Below, one piece after another: positions 35,607-44,414 of a DNA stretch of 44,661 nucleotides. Where the stretch lies: contig NZ_PDKG01000013.1 in assembly GCF_004116725.1 (NCBI RefSeq), positions 1-44,661 of the forward strand, given 5' to 3'. The number at the start of each line of letters is the position of its first letter. Within the stretch, counting starts at the first letter, position 1. The notes below the pieces were generated by a model. The model was not told the origin of the DNA. It worked only from the letters and a program-made list of their open reading frames with translations, and did no database searches. Both the position numbers and the translations under genes were made by a program. Source of the DNA: Arcobacter sp. CECT 8986 (GTDB lineage: Bacteria; Campylobacterota; Campylobacteria; Campylobacterales; Arcobacteraceae).

Positions 35607-37784
35607 ATGAAATTTAAAAAAATACTTTTTATTTTAATACTATTTAACACAATATTTTTATGTGCACAAACTTCAAAAAATATATTAATTTTAAACTCCT
35701 ATCATAAAGGTTTTATATATGGTGATAATATAATTAATGGTATTGAGAATATATATAAAGATGAAGAAAATATAAAAACTGATATTTTATATATGGATTC
35801 AAGAAGAGTCAAAGTTAGAGATTATAAAACTCTTTTATCAAACTTTTATAAGGCAAAATTAGAAAATAGAAAATTTGATATTGTTATTTGTATTGATAAA
35901 TTTGCATATGATTTTGCTATTGATAATAAATCAAAACTTTTTAATAATAGTAAAATTATCTACTCTCAAACAGAAAATAAAAAAATCAATAATCCAAATG
36001 TTTATACAATTAGCTCTAATGTTGATGTAAAAGAGAATATAGAATTTATATATACAGTTATGAAAAAGTTAAAAAAATTATATGTAATAAATAGTTCACT
36101 AGAAAAAGAAAAAACAAATTTAGAAGTAGAAAAAGCATTAACAAAATTAAAAAAACGTTTTGAAATAGATTATATTGAGCACTCATCTATAAATCAACTA
36201 AAACAAAAGTTTAGTGTATATAAAAAAAATGAAGCTATTTTATTTGTAAAATTTTTAGAAGATAATGAATCTAATAGTATAAAAGATACAAATATTATTA
36301 GTTTTATAAAATCTTCACATATTCCTATTTTTGTTGTAGATGATTTATTTTTAAATAAAGGTGTAGTTGGAGGTAAGATTATCTCTTCAAATAAATTGGG
36401 AGAAAAAATTGCAACTTTATCTAAAGATATTTTAGATGATAAAGATGTGAAAAAGTTTTATAAATTAAAGTATGATTATAAGTTTGATAGTTTAGTTTTA
36501 AAAAAATATGCTATCAAACCATACTATTATTACAATAGTTATAAGATTGTAAATAAACCTCAAGACTTTTTTCAAAAACATAGAGACCTTTTTGAAATAC
36601 TATTTTTACTTTTCCCTTTACTTTTATTATTAGTAATTGGGCTTTTACATAATATTTATTATAGAAAAAAGACAGAAAAACTACTTCAAGAGAGAATTGA
36701 TTTTGATGATACTTTATTAAATGCTATTAAAAATCCAATTTTTTGGCAAAATAAAGATGAAAAAATAGTTGATTTCAATAATAAATTTAGTTCAATGTTG
36801 GGTATTTCTGAAGAGAAATTATATTATACAAGTCTAAAAAAATTAAGAAGTTATAAAAGAGCAAGAAGATTACTAGAAGCACTTGAAAAATATAATAAAA
36901 AAGAGAAAGATTCTTTATTTATGTTTGAAACAGAACAAAAAGAGAAGAAAATATATTTAATTAACCAAGCCAAGTTTAAAGATGAAAAATCACAAAGCTA
37001 TGGAACTGTAACTATTTTAACTGATATTACAAAAGAAAAACAGATTGAAAAAGAGAAAGAAAGAAATCAAGAGTTTTTAATACAACAATCAAAACTTGCA
37101 GAAATTGGAGAGATATTCTCAGCAATTGCTCACCAATGGAAAGCTCCACTTCTTGAAATAACAACAATTGCTCAGGAGAGCTTTTATTCAAATGAAGATG
37201 ATGATAAAGAAAGAGAGTCTTATGTAAAAGATATAATGACTCAAGTGAAATATATGAATGATACAATAAATGATTTTCAAGATTTTATAAAGCCTTCAAA
37301 TAAAAAAACAAAGTTTGATATTCATGAGGCAATTACTTCTTTATTAAAAATTATAGACCATAATATTAGATTTAACTATATTGATGTAAATATAGATTTA
37401 AAAGAGAATACAAATGTTGCAGTTTATGGATATAGAAATGAATTTATGCAAAGTTTACTAAATATAATAAATAATGCAAAAGATGAATTAGTAAATAATG
37501 ATTTCAAAAATAGAAAGATATATATAGAGATTTTTAATAAACAAAATAAATTATATGTAAATATAAAAGATAATGCAGGTGGAATAAGCACAAAAAATAT
37601 AGAAACAATTTTTACTCCTTACTACTCTACAAAAAAAGATGGAAGTGGAATAGGTTTATATATGACAAAAGTTATAATAGAAGATAAGATGAATGGTAAA
37701 ATAAGAGTAAAAAATACTAAAATTGGTGCGTGTTTTACTATAATATTGGAGCAGGGAAATGAAAATATTAGCACTAGAGGATAA
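35607..37784 (+). CDS. Sensor histidine kinase with periplasmic ABC-substrate-binding-like domain (module 1)
   Basis: 725-aa membrane kinase. A signal sequence (about 1-20) precedes a periplasmic domain (about 21-325) that opens with NILILNSYHKGFIYGD, typical of ABC_sub_bind-type sensor domains; one membrane helix (about 330-352) follows, then a PAS domain (about 370-480) and the kinase core with H509 in FSAIAHQWKAPL, the N box NIINNAKDE and the G2 box GSGIGLYMTK. The G1 box reads DNAGG rather than DxGxG. It overlaps its regulator gene by 26 bases. The ligand is likely a small molecule related to the convergent dcuB gene, for example a C4-dicarboxylate, but this is inference from position. 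The ribosome binding site is weak. Confidence 0.9.
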   Translation: MKFKKILFILILFNTIFLCAQTSKNILILNSYHKGFIYGDNIINGIENIYKDEENIKTDILYMDSRRVKVRDYKTLLSNFYKAKLENRKFDIVICIDKFAYDFAIDNKSKLFNNSKIIYSQTENKKINNPNVYTISSNVDVKENIEFIYTVMKKLKKLYVINSSLEKEKTNLEVEKALTKLKKRFEIDYIEHSSINQLKQKFSVYKKNEAILFVKFLEDNESNSIKDTNIISFIKSSHIPIFVVDDLFLNKGVVGGKIISSNKLGEKIATLSKDILDDKDVKKFYKLKYDYKFDSLVLKKYAIKPYYYYNSYKIVNKPQDFFQKHRDLFEILFLLFPLLLLLVIGLLHNIYYRKKTEKLLQERIDFDDTLLNAIKNPIFWQNKDEKIVDFNNKFSSMLGISEEKLYYTSLKKLRSYKRARRLLEALEKYNKKEKDSLFMFETEQKEKKIYLINQAKFKDEKSQSYGTVTILTDITKEKQIEKEKERNQEFLIQQSKLAEIGEIFSAIAHQWKAPLLEITTIAQESFYSNEDDDKERESYVKDIMTQVKYMNDTINDFQDFIKPSNKKTKFDIHEAITSLLKIIDHNIRFNYIDVNIDLKENTNVAVYGYRNEFMQSLLNIINNAKDELVNNDFKNRKIYIEIFNKQNKLYVNIKDNAGGISTKNIETIFTPYYSTKKDGSGIGLYMTKVIIEDKMNGKIRVKNTKIGACFTIILEQGNENISTRG

Positions 37785-38415
37785 TGAAAGGCTTTTAAAG
37801 CTTATAAAAAGTTCTTTAGAAAAAGAAGGGTATGAAGTAGATTGTTTTTCAAATGGTGATGATGCTTTAGATGTATTAGAAAATGGTTATAACTGTTTTA
37901 TACTTGATATAAATGTACCATCAATTGATGGACTAACATTATTAGAGTATATAAGAGCTAAATCATCTGATGTTCCAGTTCTTATTATAAGTTCAAATCA
38001 TGATTTAGAAAAAATAGAGAAATCATATAAGTTTGGATGTAATGACTATATTAAAAAACCTTTTTATATTATTGAGTTAGTTGAAAAAGTAAAAAAGATG
38101 TGTAGTCCTAAATCTAATAAATTTGAATTATGCGAAAATACTGTATTTGATTTAAAAGAGCATAAGTTATATATTGATGGTGATGAGGTAGAACTTACTA
38201 AAAAAGAGATACTTTTTTTAGAACTATTTGCACAAAATCTTAATAAAATCGCAAGCTATGATGAAATGATTGATTATGTATGGCAAGGTGAAGAGACAAA
38301 TCTTACAAATATAAGAGCAATGATAAAAAGACTTAGAAAAAAACTTCCTACTGATAGTATTGTTATTGTAAAAGGGATGGGATATTCATTAAATAAGAGT
38401 GCAAAATTTATATAA
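37759..38415 (+). CDS. OmpR-type response regulator (module 1)
   Basis: 218-aa DNA-binding regulator, partner of the overlapping kinase. Receiver domain about 1-118 with E7-D8, phosphoacceptor D50 (ILDINVP), S78 and K100; winged helix about 128-213 with the recognition helix NIRAMIKRLRKKLP and final GMGYSL. The binding site CAGGGA precedes the ATG. Over residues 1-101 I count 67 identities with the module 2 regulator, and the recognition helices differ at only one position in that 14-residue stretch. A hairpin overlaps the stop codon. The likely target is dcuB or its own operon, by position. Confidence 0.93.
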   Translation: MKILALEDNERLLKLIKSSLEKEGYEVDCFSNGDDALDVLENGYNCFILDINVPSIDGLTLLEYIRAKSSDVPVLIISSNHDLEKIEKSYKFGCNDYIKKPFYIIELVEKVKKMCSPKSNKFELCENTVFDLKEHKLYIDGDEVELTKKEILFLELFAQNLNKIASYDEMIDYVWQGEETNLTNIRAMIKRLRKKLPTDSIVIVKGMGYSLNKSAKFI

Positions 38416-38437
38416 GAGGAAGAACCTCTTATATAAA
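38407..38437. terminator. Hairpin overlapping the stop of the module 1 regulator
   Basis: TTTATATAAGAGG (38407-38419) pairs perfectly with CCTCTTATATAAA (38425-38437) with a five-base loop; the TAA stop (38413-38415) is inside the stem. No long T tract follows. The same hairpin, slightly shorter, overlaps the module 2 regulator stop at 42885-42910. Confidence 0.65.
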
Positions 38438-38514
38438 AGTAAGATTTAGTATTTGATTTTTAAGTAGCACAAGTCCGCGTTTGCTAAATTAAAGAACTTA
38501 ATACTAAAGCAAAT

Positions 38515-38545
38515 TAAAAAAGCAAAGAGAAAATAGTTTCTCTTT
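38515..38545 (-). terminator. Rho-independent terminator of dcuB
   Basis: On the minus strand, 8 bases after the dcuB stop, AAAGAGAAA and TTTCTCTTT (plus-strand 38524-38532 and 38537-38545) form a 9-bp stem with a four-base loop, followed by GCTTTTTT. Confidence 0.82.
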
Positions 38546-38553
38546 AAACTTTC

Positions 38554-39897
38554 TTAGATAATTCCGTAGATTTTTGCTAGGATAAATCCTACAGTTGAAG
38601 CAGTACCTACTCCAATGATACCTGGGATAATGAAACTGTGATTGATAACAAATTTACCAATTCTTGTTGTACCAGATCTATCGAAACTAATAGCTGCTAA
38701 GTCACTTGGGTAAGTTGGTAAAATATAGTACCCATAACAAGCAGCAGCAAATGCAGCAATTACACCAGGATCAACACCAACAGATAATGCAATTGGAACA
38801 ATCGCAGCTAATGCAGCACCTTGTGAGTTAACAAGTTTAGAAACAAAGATTAATACTAATGCATATGCCCATGGATATTGAGCAACAATCCCACCAAGTA
38901 CTTCTTTGATATCACCAATGTGTGCACCAAACATAGTTTTAGTCATCCAAGCTACACCATATACCGCAATAAGTGCAACCATACCTGATTTAAATACTTC
39001 GTTACTTGAAATTGCAGAAGGTTTAACTTTAGCAACAACAAAGATAATAGCACCAGCTGTTAACATAAACATTTGAATAACATAAACCATAGATAGAGGT
39101 TTACCATGAATTACTGGTCTTAATTCTGGGAACGCACCTAAAATAGCAACTACCGCAATTGAAGCAAGGAAAATCCACATTGCATTCCATTGAGTTTGAG
39201 GTAATTTGTTATTTAATAATGTTTTATCTTCACCATAAATGTATTTTTTCATTTCTGGGTCTTTAATTTTTTCTTGGAATTCAGGATCATCTTCTAAGTT
39301 TTTACCTCTGAACATACTCCAGAAACCGATAACTAAAACACCACAGATAGCACCTGGAATTGTGATTGATAGTAATTGAACTAAGTCTAATTCTTTACCA
39401 TTAATCATCGCATGACCTGATAACATTGCAACTAATGAAACAACTGCAACTGATACAGGAGATGTAATAATACCCATTTGAGCTGCAATTGTACTTGCTG
39501 CCATTGGTCTTTCTGGTCTTACCCCTTTTCTAATAGCAATGTCATAAATAATTGGTAACATTGTATATACTACGTGACCTGTACCACAAAGGAAAGTTAA
39601 AGTTAACGTAGTTAACGGAGCTAAGAATGTAATATGTTTAGGATGTTTTCTTAACAATTTTTCTGCTAATTGAAGCATAACATCTAATCCACCTGATGCT
39701 TGTAAAGTTGCACCAGCAGTAATAACTGCAAGCATTACTAACATAACTTTAATTGGAGGGTTACCTGGAGTCATCCCAAATCCAAAAACAAGTACAACAA
39801 CACCGATACCACCGAATAAACCTAATGCTAAACCACCTTTTCTAGCACCAAGGAATAATACGGCCAAAACAATGATTAATTGAATTGTAAATTCCAT
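38554..39897 (-). CDS. dcuB: Anaerobic C4-dicarboxylate transporter DcuB
   Basis: 447-aa inner-membrane carrier, usually exchanging fumarate or other C4-dicarboxylates for succinate during fumarate respiration. It matches E. coli DcuB closely by eye from the start ([25 protein letters not shown]) through [32 protein letters not shown] and [18 protein letters not shown]. Codon use has more C-ending codons than the neighbours, suggesting strong expression. It converges on the module 1 regulator and diverges from the module 2 kinase across a 174-bp gap with inverted repeats. RBS AAAGGA. Confidence 0.95.
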   Translation of the reverse strand: MEFTIQLIIVLAVLFLGARKGGLALGLFGGIGVVVLVFGFGMTPGNPPIKVMLVMLAVITAGATLQASGGLDVMLQLAEKLLRKHPKHITFLAPLTTLTLTFLCGTGHVVYTMLPIIYDIAIRKGVRPERPMAASTIAAQMGIITSPVSVAVVSLVAMLSGHAMINGKELDLVQLLSITIPGAICGVLVIGFWSMFRGKNLEDDPEFQEKIKDPEMKKYIYGEDKTLLNNKLPQTQWNAMWIFLASIAVVAILGAFPELRPVIHGKPLSMVYVIQMFMLTAGAIIFVVAKVKPSAISSNEVFKSGMVALIAVYGVAWMTKTMFGAHIGDIKEVLGGIVAQYPWAYALVLIFVSKLVNSQGAALAAIVPIALSVGVDPGVIAAFAAACYGYYILPTYPSDLAAISFDRSGTTRIGKFVINHSFIIPGIIGVGTASTVGFILAKIYGII

Positions 39898-39943
39898 AAT
39901 TTGTCCTTTAATTTTACATATGTGAATATGTATTCATATTGGA

Positions 39944-39949
39944 ATTGTA
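39944..39949 (-). promoter_or_regulatory. Possible -10 box of dcuB
   Basis: TACAAT on the minus strand, in CATATACAATTCC, lies 47 bases before the dcuB ATG. The inverted repeat at 39961-39976 would cover its -35 position. Confidence 0.4.
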
Positions 39950-39960
39950 TATGGCTAATA

Positions 39961-39976
39961 TGTCATTAGTATGACA
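39961..39976. promoter_or_regulatory. Candidate operator TGTCAT-TAGT-ATGACA
   Basis: A perfect 6-bp inverted repeat with a four-base spacer in the divergent gap between dcuB and the module 2 kinase. It is richer in G/C than its surroundings and sits where the dcuB -35 box would be. A likely regulator site, but which protein binds is unknown. Confidence 0.45.
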
Positions 39977-40019
39977 AATTGAAAAATTTATAAAATAATC
40001 AAACTTAATTTTAAAATTA

Positions 40020-40041
40020 ATACTAAATTAAGATTTAGTAT
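40020..40041. promoter_or_regulatory. Inverted repeat overlapping the module 2 promoter
   Basis: ATACTAAAT (40020-40028) and ATTTAGTAT (40033-40041) form a perfect 9-bp inverted repeat with a four-base spacer; its right arm enters the -10 box. The word AAGATTTAGTAT also occurs at 38441-38452, just after the module 1 regulator, with an opposing AATACTAAA near 38500. Confidence 0.4.
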
Positions 40042-40044
40042 AAT
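40039..40044 (+). promoter_or_regulatory. -10 box of the module 2 kinase-regulator operon
   Basis: A perfect TATAAT in TTTAGTATAATTAAT lies 28 bases before the preferred ATG at 40072. Confidence 0.55.
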
Positions 40045-40071
40045 TAATATAGTATTGTGTATAATAATTAC

Positions 40072-42237
40072 ATGAGAAAGATTATTTTATTTTTATTTTT
40101 TATCAATATACATCTATTCGCATATTCTGTACTTATTATTAATTCATACCATAAAGGTTATCAATGGGGTGATAAAGTAATAAAAGGCTTAGAAGATGTT
40201 TTAGTTCAAAAAGATTATATTGATTTTAATATACTTTATATGGATTCAAAAAGAATATCTTCAAAAGAGTATTTTGACAGTTTAAAAAACTTATATAAAA
40301 TTCAATTAAAAAATAGAAAATATGACTTAATAATTCCTATTGATAGATTTGCGTATGATTTTGTTGTTGAAAATTATCAAGACCTTTTTAAAAATGAGCC
40401 TATTTTAGCTGTTGGTATAGAGAAATTTTCCCATGAAAAAGTAAGGAAATATTCATTAGAAGATAAAGTATCTGCAATTTTAGAGAAAAGAGACCTCTTT
40501 GGTAATGTGGATATGATAGAAAAAAACTTTTATAATATAAAAAAACTATATATTATAAATGACAAAAGTATAAATGGAAAACATACAGAACCACTAATAG
40601 AAAATCTAATAAAAAATTTCAAAAATAGAATAAAATTAGAATATATAAAAGAAGATGATTTATCCTCTTTAAAAAATTATCCTTTTGAAATTGATAGTGC
40701 TGGGTTATTTATTAGATTTTATAAAAATAAAAATGGAAAATTAAATAAAAATAGTGAAATAATTAATTTTATAAAAAACTCAAAAATTCCTATATTTGTT
40801 ACAGACTCCTTATTTGTTGGTAAAGGTGCAACAGGTGGAAAAATTGTAGATTTATATAAATTAGGAAAAGAATCAGGTGAAATGGCTTTAGAAATATTAG
40901 GTGGAGCTGAAGCTAGAATAACTACTTATAAAGAGTTTGAATACTTTTTTGATTATCAAAAGTTAAATGAGTTTTTACTTTCAATTGTAAATTTATCAGA
41001 GCCATATACTATTGTTCATAAAAAGAAAACATTCTTTGATAATTACAGAACACTTATTGATTTTGTTTTTACAATTTCTCCTTTATTGGTATTTTTAATT
41101 TTAGGATTGATTCATAATATATATAAAAGAAAGAGTTTAGAAAAAGATTTAAGAAAAAGAATTGAATTTGATGCAACAATGTTAAATGCAATTGATAGTC
41201 CAATTTTCTGGCAAGATGCTGAAGGTAGAATTGTTGATTCAAATAATACTTTTTGTAATTTACTAGAGTTATCTTCTGATTATTTATATGGAAGAAAGCT
41301 TATTGATTTAAAAGATAATCATAATGTAAAACAAATAGTAAGAATGATAAGTAATTACACTTTAAATAAAAACAATAATGAATTTAATTTTGTAGATAAA
41401 AATAATAATAAAAAAATCTACTTAATTAAACAGGCAAAATTTAAAGAACAAAAAATAAAATATGAAGGTTATGTGACTATTTTTACTGATATTACAAGGG
41501 AAAGAGAGATTATTTTAGAAAAGCAAAAAAATAGACAATTTGCTATTCAACAAAGTAAACTAGCTGAAATTGGTGAGATATTCTCTTCTATTGCACATCA
41601 ATGGAAAACACCGTTAATTGAGATAACTGCAATTGCTCAAGAACTTTTTTATACAAGAAAATCAAAATCACAAAATATAAATGAAGATGATAGTTTTGTT
41701 AAAGATATTATGCAACAAGTAACTTATATGACTGATACTATCAATGAATTTCAAAAGTTTATTATGCCTTCAAATAAGAAAGTAGATTTTAATATTGAAG
41801 AAGCAATCGAAACAATGCTTGAAATAGTTAATCATAATTTAAAGTATAATAATATAAAAATGTCTTTGAATATTGAAGAGGGTACAAATTTAATTGTACA
41901 TGGATATAAAAATGAAGTAATGCAGTCAATTTTAAATATAATAAATAATGCAAGGGATGCACTATTAAATAACTATTATAAAGATAGAAAAATTGAAATA
42001 TCTCTTTTTAATGAAAAATCAGATTTAATTATAAAAATAATTGACAATGCAAAAGGCATAAATACAAAAAATATAAATAAAATTTTTGAACCATATTATA
42101 CAACAAAAGAGAAAGGACATGGAATAGGCTTGTATATGACAAAAGTAATAATTGAAGATAAAATGAATGGTAAAATATCAGTTGAAAATGTAGAAAGGGG
42201 AGCTATGTTTACAATAAGGTTGGCACAAAGAAGATGA
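40072..42237 (+). CDS. Sensor histidine kinase with periplasmic ABC-substrate-binding-like domain (module 2)
   Basis: 721-aa paralogue of the kinase at 35607 with the same architecture: signal sequence, periplasmic binding domain opening VLIINSYHKGYQWGDKVIKG (about 20-325), one membrane helix (about 335-355), PAS domain, and kinase core. The phospho-His is H509 in FSSIAHQWKTPL, the same number as in the first copy. N box NIINNARDAL, G1 box DNAKG (not DxGxG), G2 box GHGIGLYMTK. A GTG at 40057 is in frame, but the ATG at 40072 starts the signal sequence properly. It overlaps its regulator by 4 bases. The ligand is unknown; the convergent amino-acid symporter hints at an amino acid or organic acid. 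Confidence 0.9.
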   Translation: MRKIILFLFFINIHLFAYSVLIINSYHKGYQWGDKVIKGLEDVLVQKDYIDFNILYMDSKRISSKEYFDSLKNLYKIQLKNRKYDLIIPIDRFAYDFVVENYQDLFKNEPILAVGIEKFSHEKVRKYSLEDKVSAILEKRDLFGNVDMIEKNFYNIKKLYIINDKSINGKHTEPLIENLIKNFKNRIKLEYIKEDDLSSLKNYPFEIDSAGLFIRFYKNKNGKLNKNSEIINFIKNSKIPIFVTDSLFVGKGATGGKIVDLYKLGKESGEMALEILGGAEARITTYKEFEYFFDYQKLNEFLLSIVNLSEPYTIVHKKKTFFDNYRTLIDFVFTISPLLVFLILGLIHNIYKRKSLEKDLRKRIEFDATMLNAIDSPIFWQDAEGRIVDSNNTFCNLLELSSDYLYGRKLIDLKDNHNVKQIVRMISNYTLNKNNNEFNFVDKNNNKKIYLIKQAKFKEQKIKYEGYVTIFTDITREREIILEKQKNRQFAIQQSKLAEIGEIFSSIAHQWKTPLIEITAIAQELFYTRKSKSQNINEDDSFVKDIMQQVTYMTDTINEFQKFIMPSNKKVDFNIEEAIETMLEIVNHNLKYNNIKMSLNIEEGTNLIVHGYKNEVMQSILNIINNARDALLNNYYKDRKIEISLFNEKSDLIIKIIDNAKGINTKNINKIFEPYYTTKEKGHGIGLYMTKVIIEDKMNGKISVENVERGAMFTIRLAQRR

Positions 42238-42890
42238 AAATACTACTTTTAGAAGATAACGAAAGATTGTCAAGTGTAATAAAATATGCTTTATTAGATG
42301 AAGGATACAGTGTAGATTGTTTTTTTGATGGTGATGATGCATTAGATTCTATTGGTAATGGATATGCTTGTTTTATTCTTGATATAAATGTACCTAACTC
42401 TGATGGAATATCAATTCTTGAATATATAAGATTAAATCATAGCAAAATTCCTGTTTTAATAATTAGTTCAAATCACGAGTTAGATAAAGTTAAAGAATCT
42501 TATGAAAAAGGTTGTGATGATTATTTAAAAAAACCATTTTATATTATTGAACTTCTTCAAAAAGTAAAAAAATTATGTGGAGATAGAAAACAGTTTTTAA
42601 TTTTTGATGAAACTTGTAAATATAGCTTTATTGACCATAGATTATATAAAAATGAAGAAGAGATAGAATTAACTAAAAAAGAGATTTTATTTTTAGAATT
42701 ATTTGCTAGAAATATCCATTTTGTAGCAACTTATGATCATATTGAGGAGTATGTTTGGGAAGGTGAAGATACAACACTTGCAAATATACGTTCTATGATA
42801 AAAAGATTAAGAAAAAAATTACCAACAGATAGTATAACAATTATTAAAGGAATAGGGTATTCTTTAAATAAAACAGTGAAGTTTATATAA
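42234..42890 (+). CDS. OmpR-type response regulator (module 2)
   Basis: 218-aa partner of the preceding kinase and paralogue of the module 1 regulator, same length and same key residues (E7-D8, D50, S78, K100). Winged helix with recognition segment NIRSMIKRLRKKLP and GIGYSL, ending KFI as in the first copy. Start by ATGA overlap with the kinase gene. The near-identical DNA-reading helix suggests the two regulators bind similar sites and may cross-regulate. A hairpin overlaps the stop. Confidence 0.93.
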   Translation: MKILLLEDNERLSSVIKYALLDEGYSVDCFFDGDDALDSIGNGYACFILDINVPNSDGISILEYIRLNHSKIPVLIISSNHELDKVKESYEKGCDDYLKKPFYIIELLQKVKKLCGDRKQFLIFDETCKYSFIDHRLYKNEEEIELTKKEILFLELFARNIHFVATYDHIEEYVWEGEDTTLANIRSMIKRLRKKLPTDSITIIKGIGYSLNKTVKFI

Positions 42891-42910
42891 GAGGGAAACT
42901 CCTCTTATAT
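42885..42910. terminator. Hairpin between the module 2 regulator and the symporter gene
   Basis: ATATAAGAGG (42885-42894) pairs with CCTCTTATAT (42901-42910), six-base loop, and on the plus strand is followed by TTATTTATTTTT. It fills exactly the gap between two convergent stop codons and includes the regulator's TAA, so it may serve both genes. Confidence 0.7.
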
Positions 42911-44236
42911 TTATTTATTTTTAAAATATCTTTTAGTCTCAGAAGCTACTACATTTGATAATAGTAATAATCCAATTAAGTTTGGAATAGCCATAAGTCC
43001 ATTTGCAACATCTGAAAAGTTCCATACTAAATCAAGTTTTAGCATCGCTCCTATTAAAATAAAACTTACAAAAACGATTCTATATAGTCTTATAGATTTA
43101 TGTCCAAATAGGTATTCAAATGCTCGTTCACCATAATATGACCAACCAAGAATAGTAGAATAACCAAAAAGTATAGTTGCAATTACAATTATTATTGCTC
43201 CTGTATCTCCTAAGAAAAATTCAAAACTTTTTAGTGTTAATTCTCCCGCATCAACTCCTTGTTGCCAAACTGGAGACATTAAAATAATAATTGCTGTAAT
43301 AGTACAAACAATTATAGTATCAATGAATGTTTGTGTCATTGAAACTAAAGCTTGAGTTACTGGGTCTTTTGTTTTTGCTGCTGCTGCTGCAATTGGCGCA
43401 GAACCAAGTCCTGATTCATTCGAAAACACACCTCTAGCAAGACCATAACGTATGGCTGCTGCAACTGCTGCTCCTGCAAATCCTCCAGTAGCTGATATTG
43501 GATTTATTGCATGATAAAAAATAAGTGAAAATGCATTACCAACTTTATCTAAATTAGTAAAAATAATAGCAAATGCAGTTACTAAATAGATTGCAATCAT
43601 AAATGGAATTAAAAAAGAAGTTGTTTTTCCAATTGATTTAATTCCTCCTAAAATTACAAAAGATGTAATAGTTAAAAGAATAATTCCAGTAACCCATGTA
43701 GGAACTGCAAATTGAGTATCTAAAGCTTTTGCTACTGCATTTGATTGTGACATATTCCCAATACCAAATGATGCTAAAATTGTAAATAAAGCAAATATCG
43801 CACCTAGTTTTGGTAAATTAGCACCCTTAGCAATATAATACATTGGACCACCCTTGAATCCATGTTTTCCTTCTTCTCTATATTTTACTGCTAAAATAGC
43901 TTCAGAATATTTTGTTGCCATACCAACTAAACCTGTTACCCACATCCAAAAAACTGCACCTGGTCCACCAAAAGATATGGCAGTTGCAACACCTACAATA
44001 TTACCAATACCAACCGTTGCAGCAAGTGCTGTTGTTAGTGCTGAGAAGTGTGAAATATCACCTTTCGCACCTTTTTCTTTTACAAAAATAAGTCTTAAAG
44101 CATGCCCCAATGCCCAAAATTGCATCCCTTTTAATCTTATTGTTAAATATAATCCTGTACCAACCAGAAGCGTTAGCATAGGAACACCCCATACAAATGA
44201 TGAGATTGATGAAATAACATTATTCAATGTTTCCAT
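42911..44236 (-). CDS. Alanine/glycine:cation symporter family protein (AGCS)
   Basis: 441-aa sodium-coupled amino-acid symporter (AGCS/AlsT/DagA family) with about eleven membrane helices. Family motifs are GNIVGVATAISFGGPGAVFWMW, KYREEGKHGFKGGPMYYI, and RGVFSNESGLGSAPIAAAAAKT. Members usually take up alanine or glycine with Na+, some glutamine. RBS AAAAGGAG lies 9 bases before the ATG. It converges on the module 2 regulator with only a hairpin between, and is divergent from trxB. Regulation by the adjacent two-component pair is plausible from position only. Confidence 0.93.
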   Translation of the reverse strand: METLNNVISSISSFVWGVPMLTLLVGTGLYLTIRLKGMQFWALGHALRLIFVKEKGAKGDISHFSALTTALAATVGIGNIVGVATAISFGGPGAVFWMWVTGLVGMATKYSEAILAVKYREEGKHGFKGGPMYYIAKGANLPKLGAIFALFTILASFGIGNMSQSNAVAKALDTQFAVPTWVTGIILLTITSFVILGGIKSIGKTTSFLIPFMIAIYLVTAFAIIFTNLDKVGNAFSLIFYHAINPISATGGFAGAAVAAAIRYGLARGVFSNESGLGSAPIAAAAAKTKDPVTQALVSMTQTFIDTIIVCTITAIIILMSPVWQQGVDAGELTLKSFEFFLGDTGAIIIVIATILFGYSTILGWSYYGERAFEYLFGHKSIRLYRIVFVSFILIGAMLKLDLVWNFSDVANGLMAIPNLIGLLLLSNVVASETKRYFKNK

Positions 44237-44379
44237 GACAAATTTCTCCTTTTAAGTCGTATTAAAATATCAAAAATTCAATTAAAATTAAGTGAGAATT
44301 CAAATTGTGTGTCTAAAAATAAAACTTAAGTAATTAAATTAGGGGTCTTTGATTAACCTTCTACTTAATATTTTTTTAG

Positions 44380-44385
44380 TATTAT
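44380..44385 (+). promoter_or_regulatory. -10 box of trxB
   Basis: TATTAT in TTTAGTATTATTC, one mismatch from consensus, lies 35 bases before the trxB ATG, in the 178-bp divergent gap with the symporter gene. Confidence 0.45.
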
Positions 44386-44414
44386 TCTTTCTTAATATAA
44401 GAAAGGAACTTCAA

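Noticed and set aside
44237-44414. Shared operator between the dcuB and symporter promoters
   Set aside because: The only common words found (TTAAAATTAA, AAACTTAA, TTTAGTAT) are short and AT-only, so expected by chance in such DNA. The TGTCAT/ATGACA repeat was not seen here.
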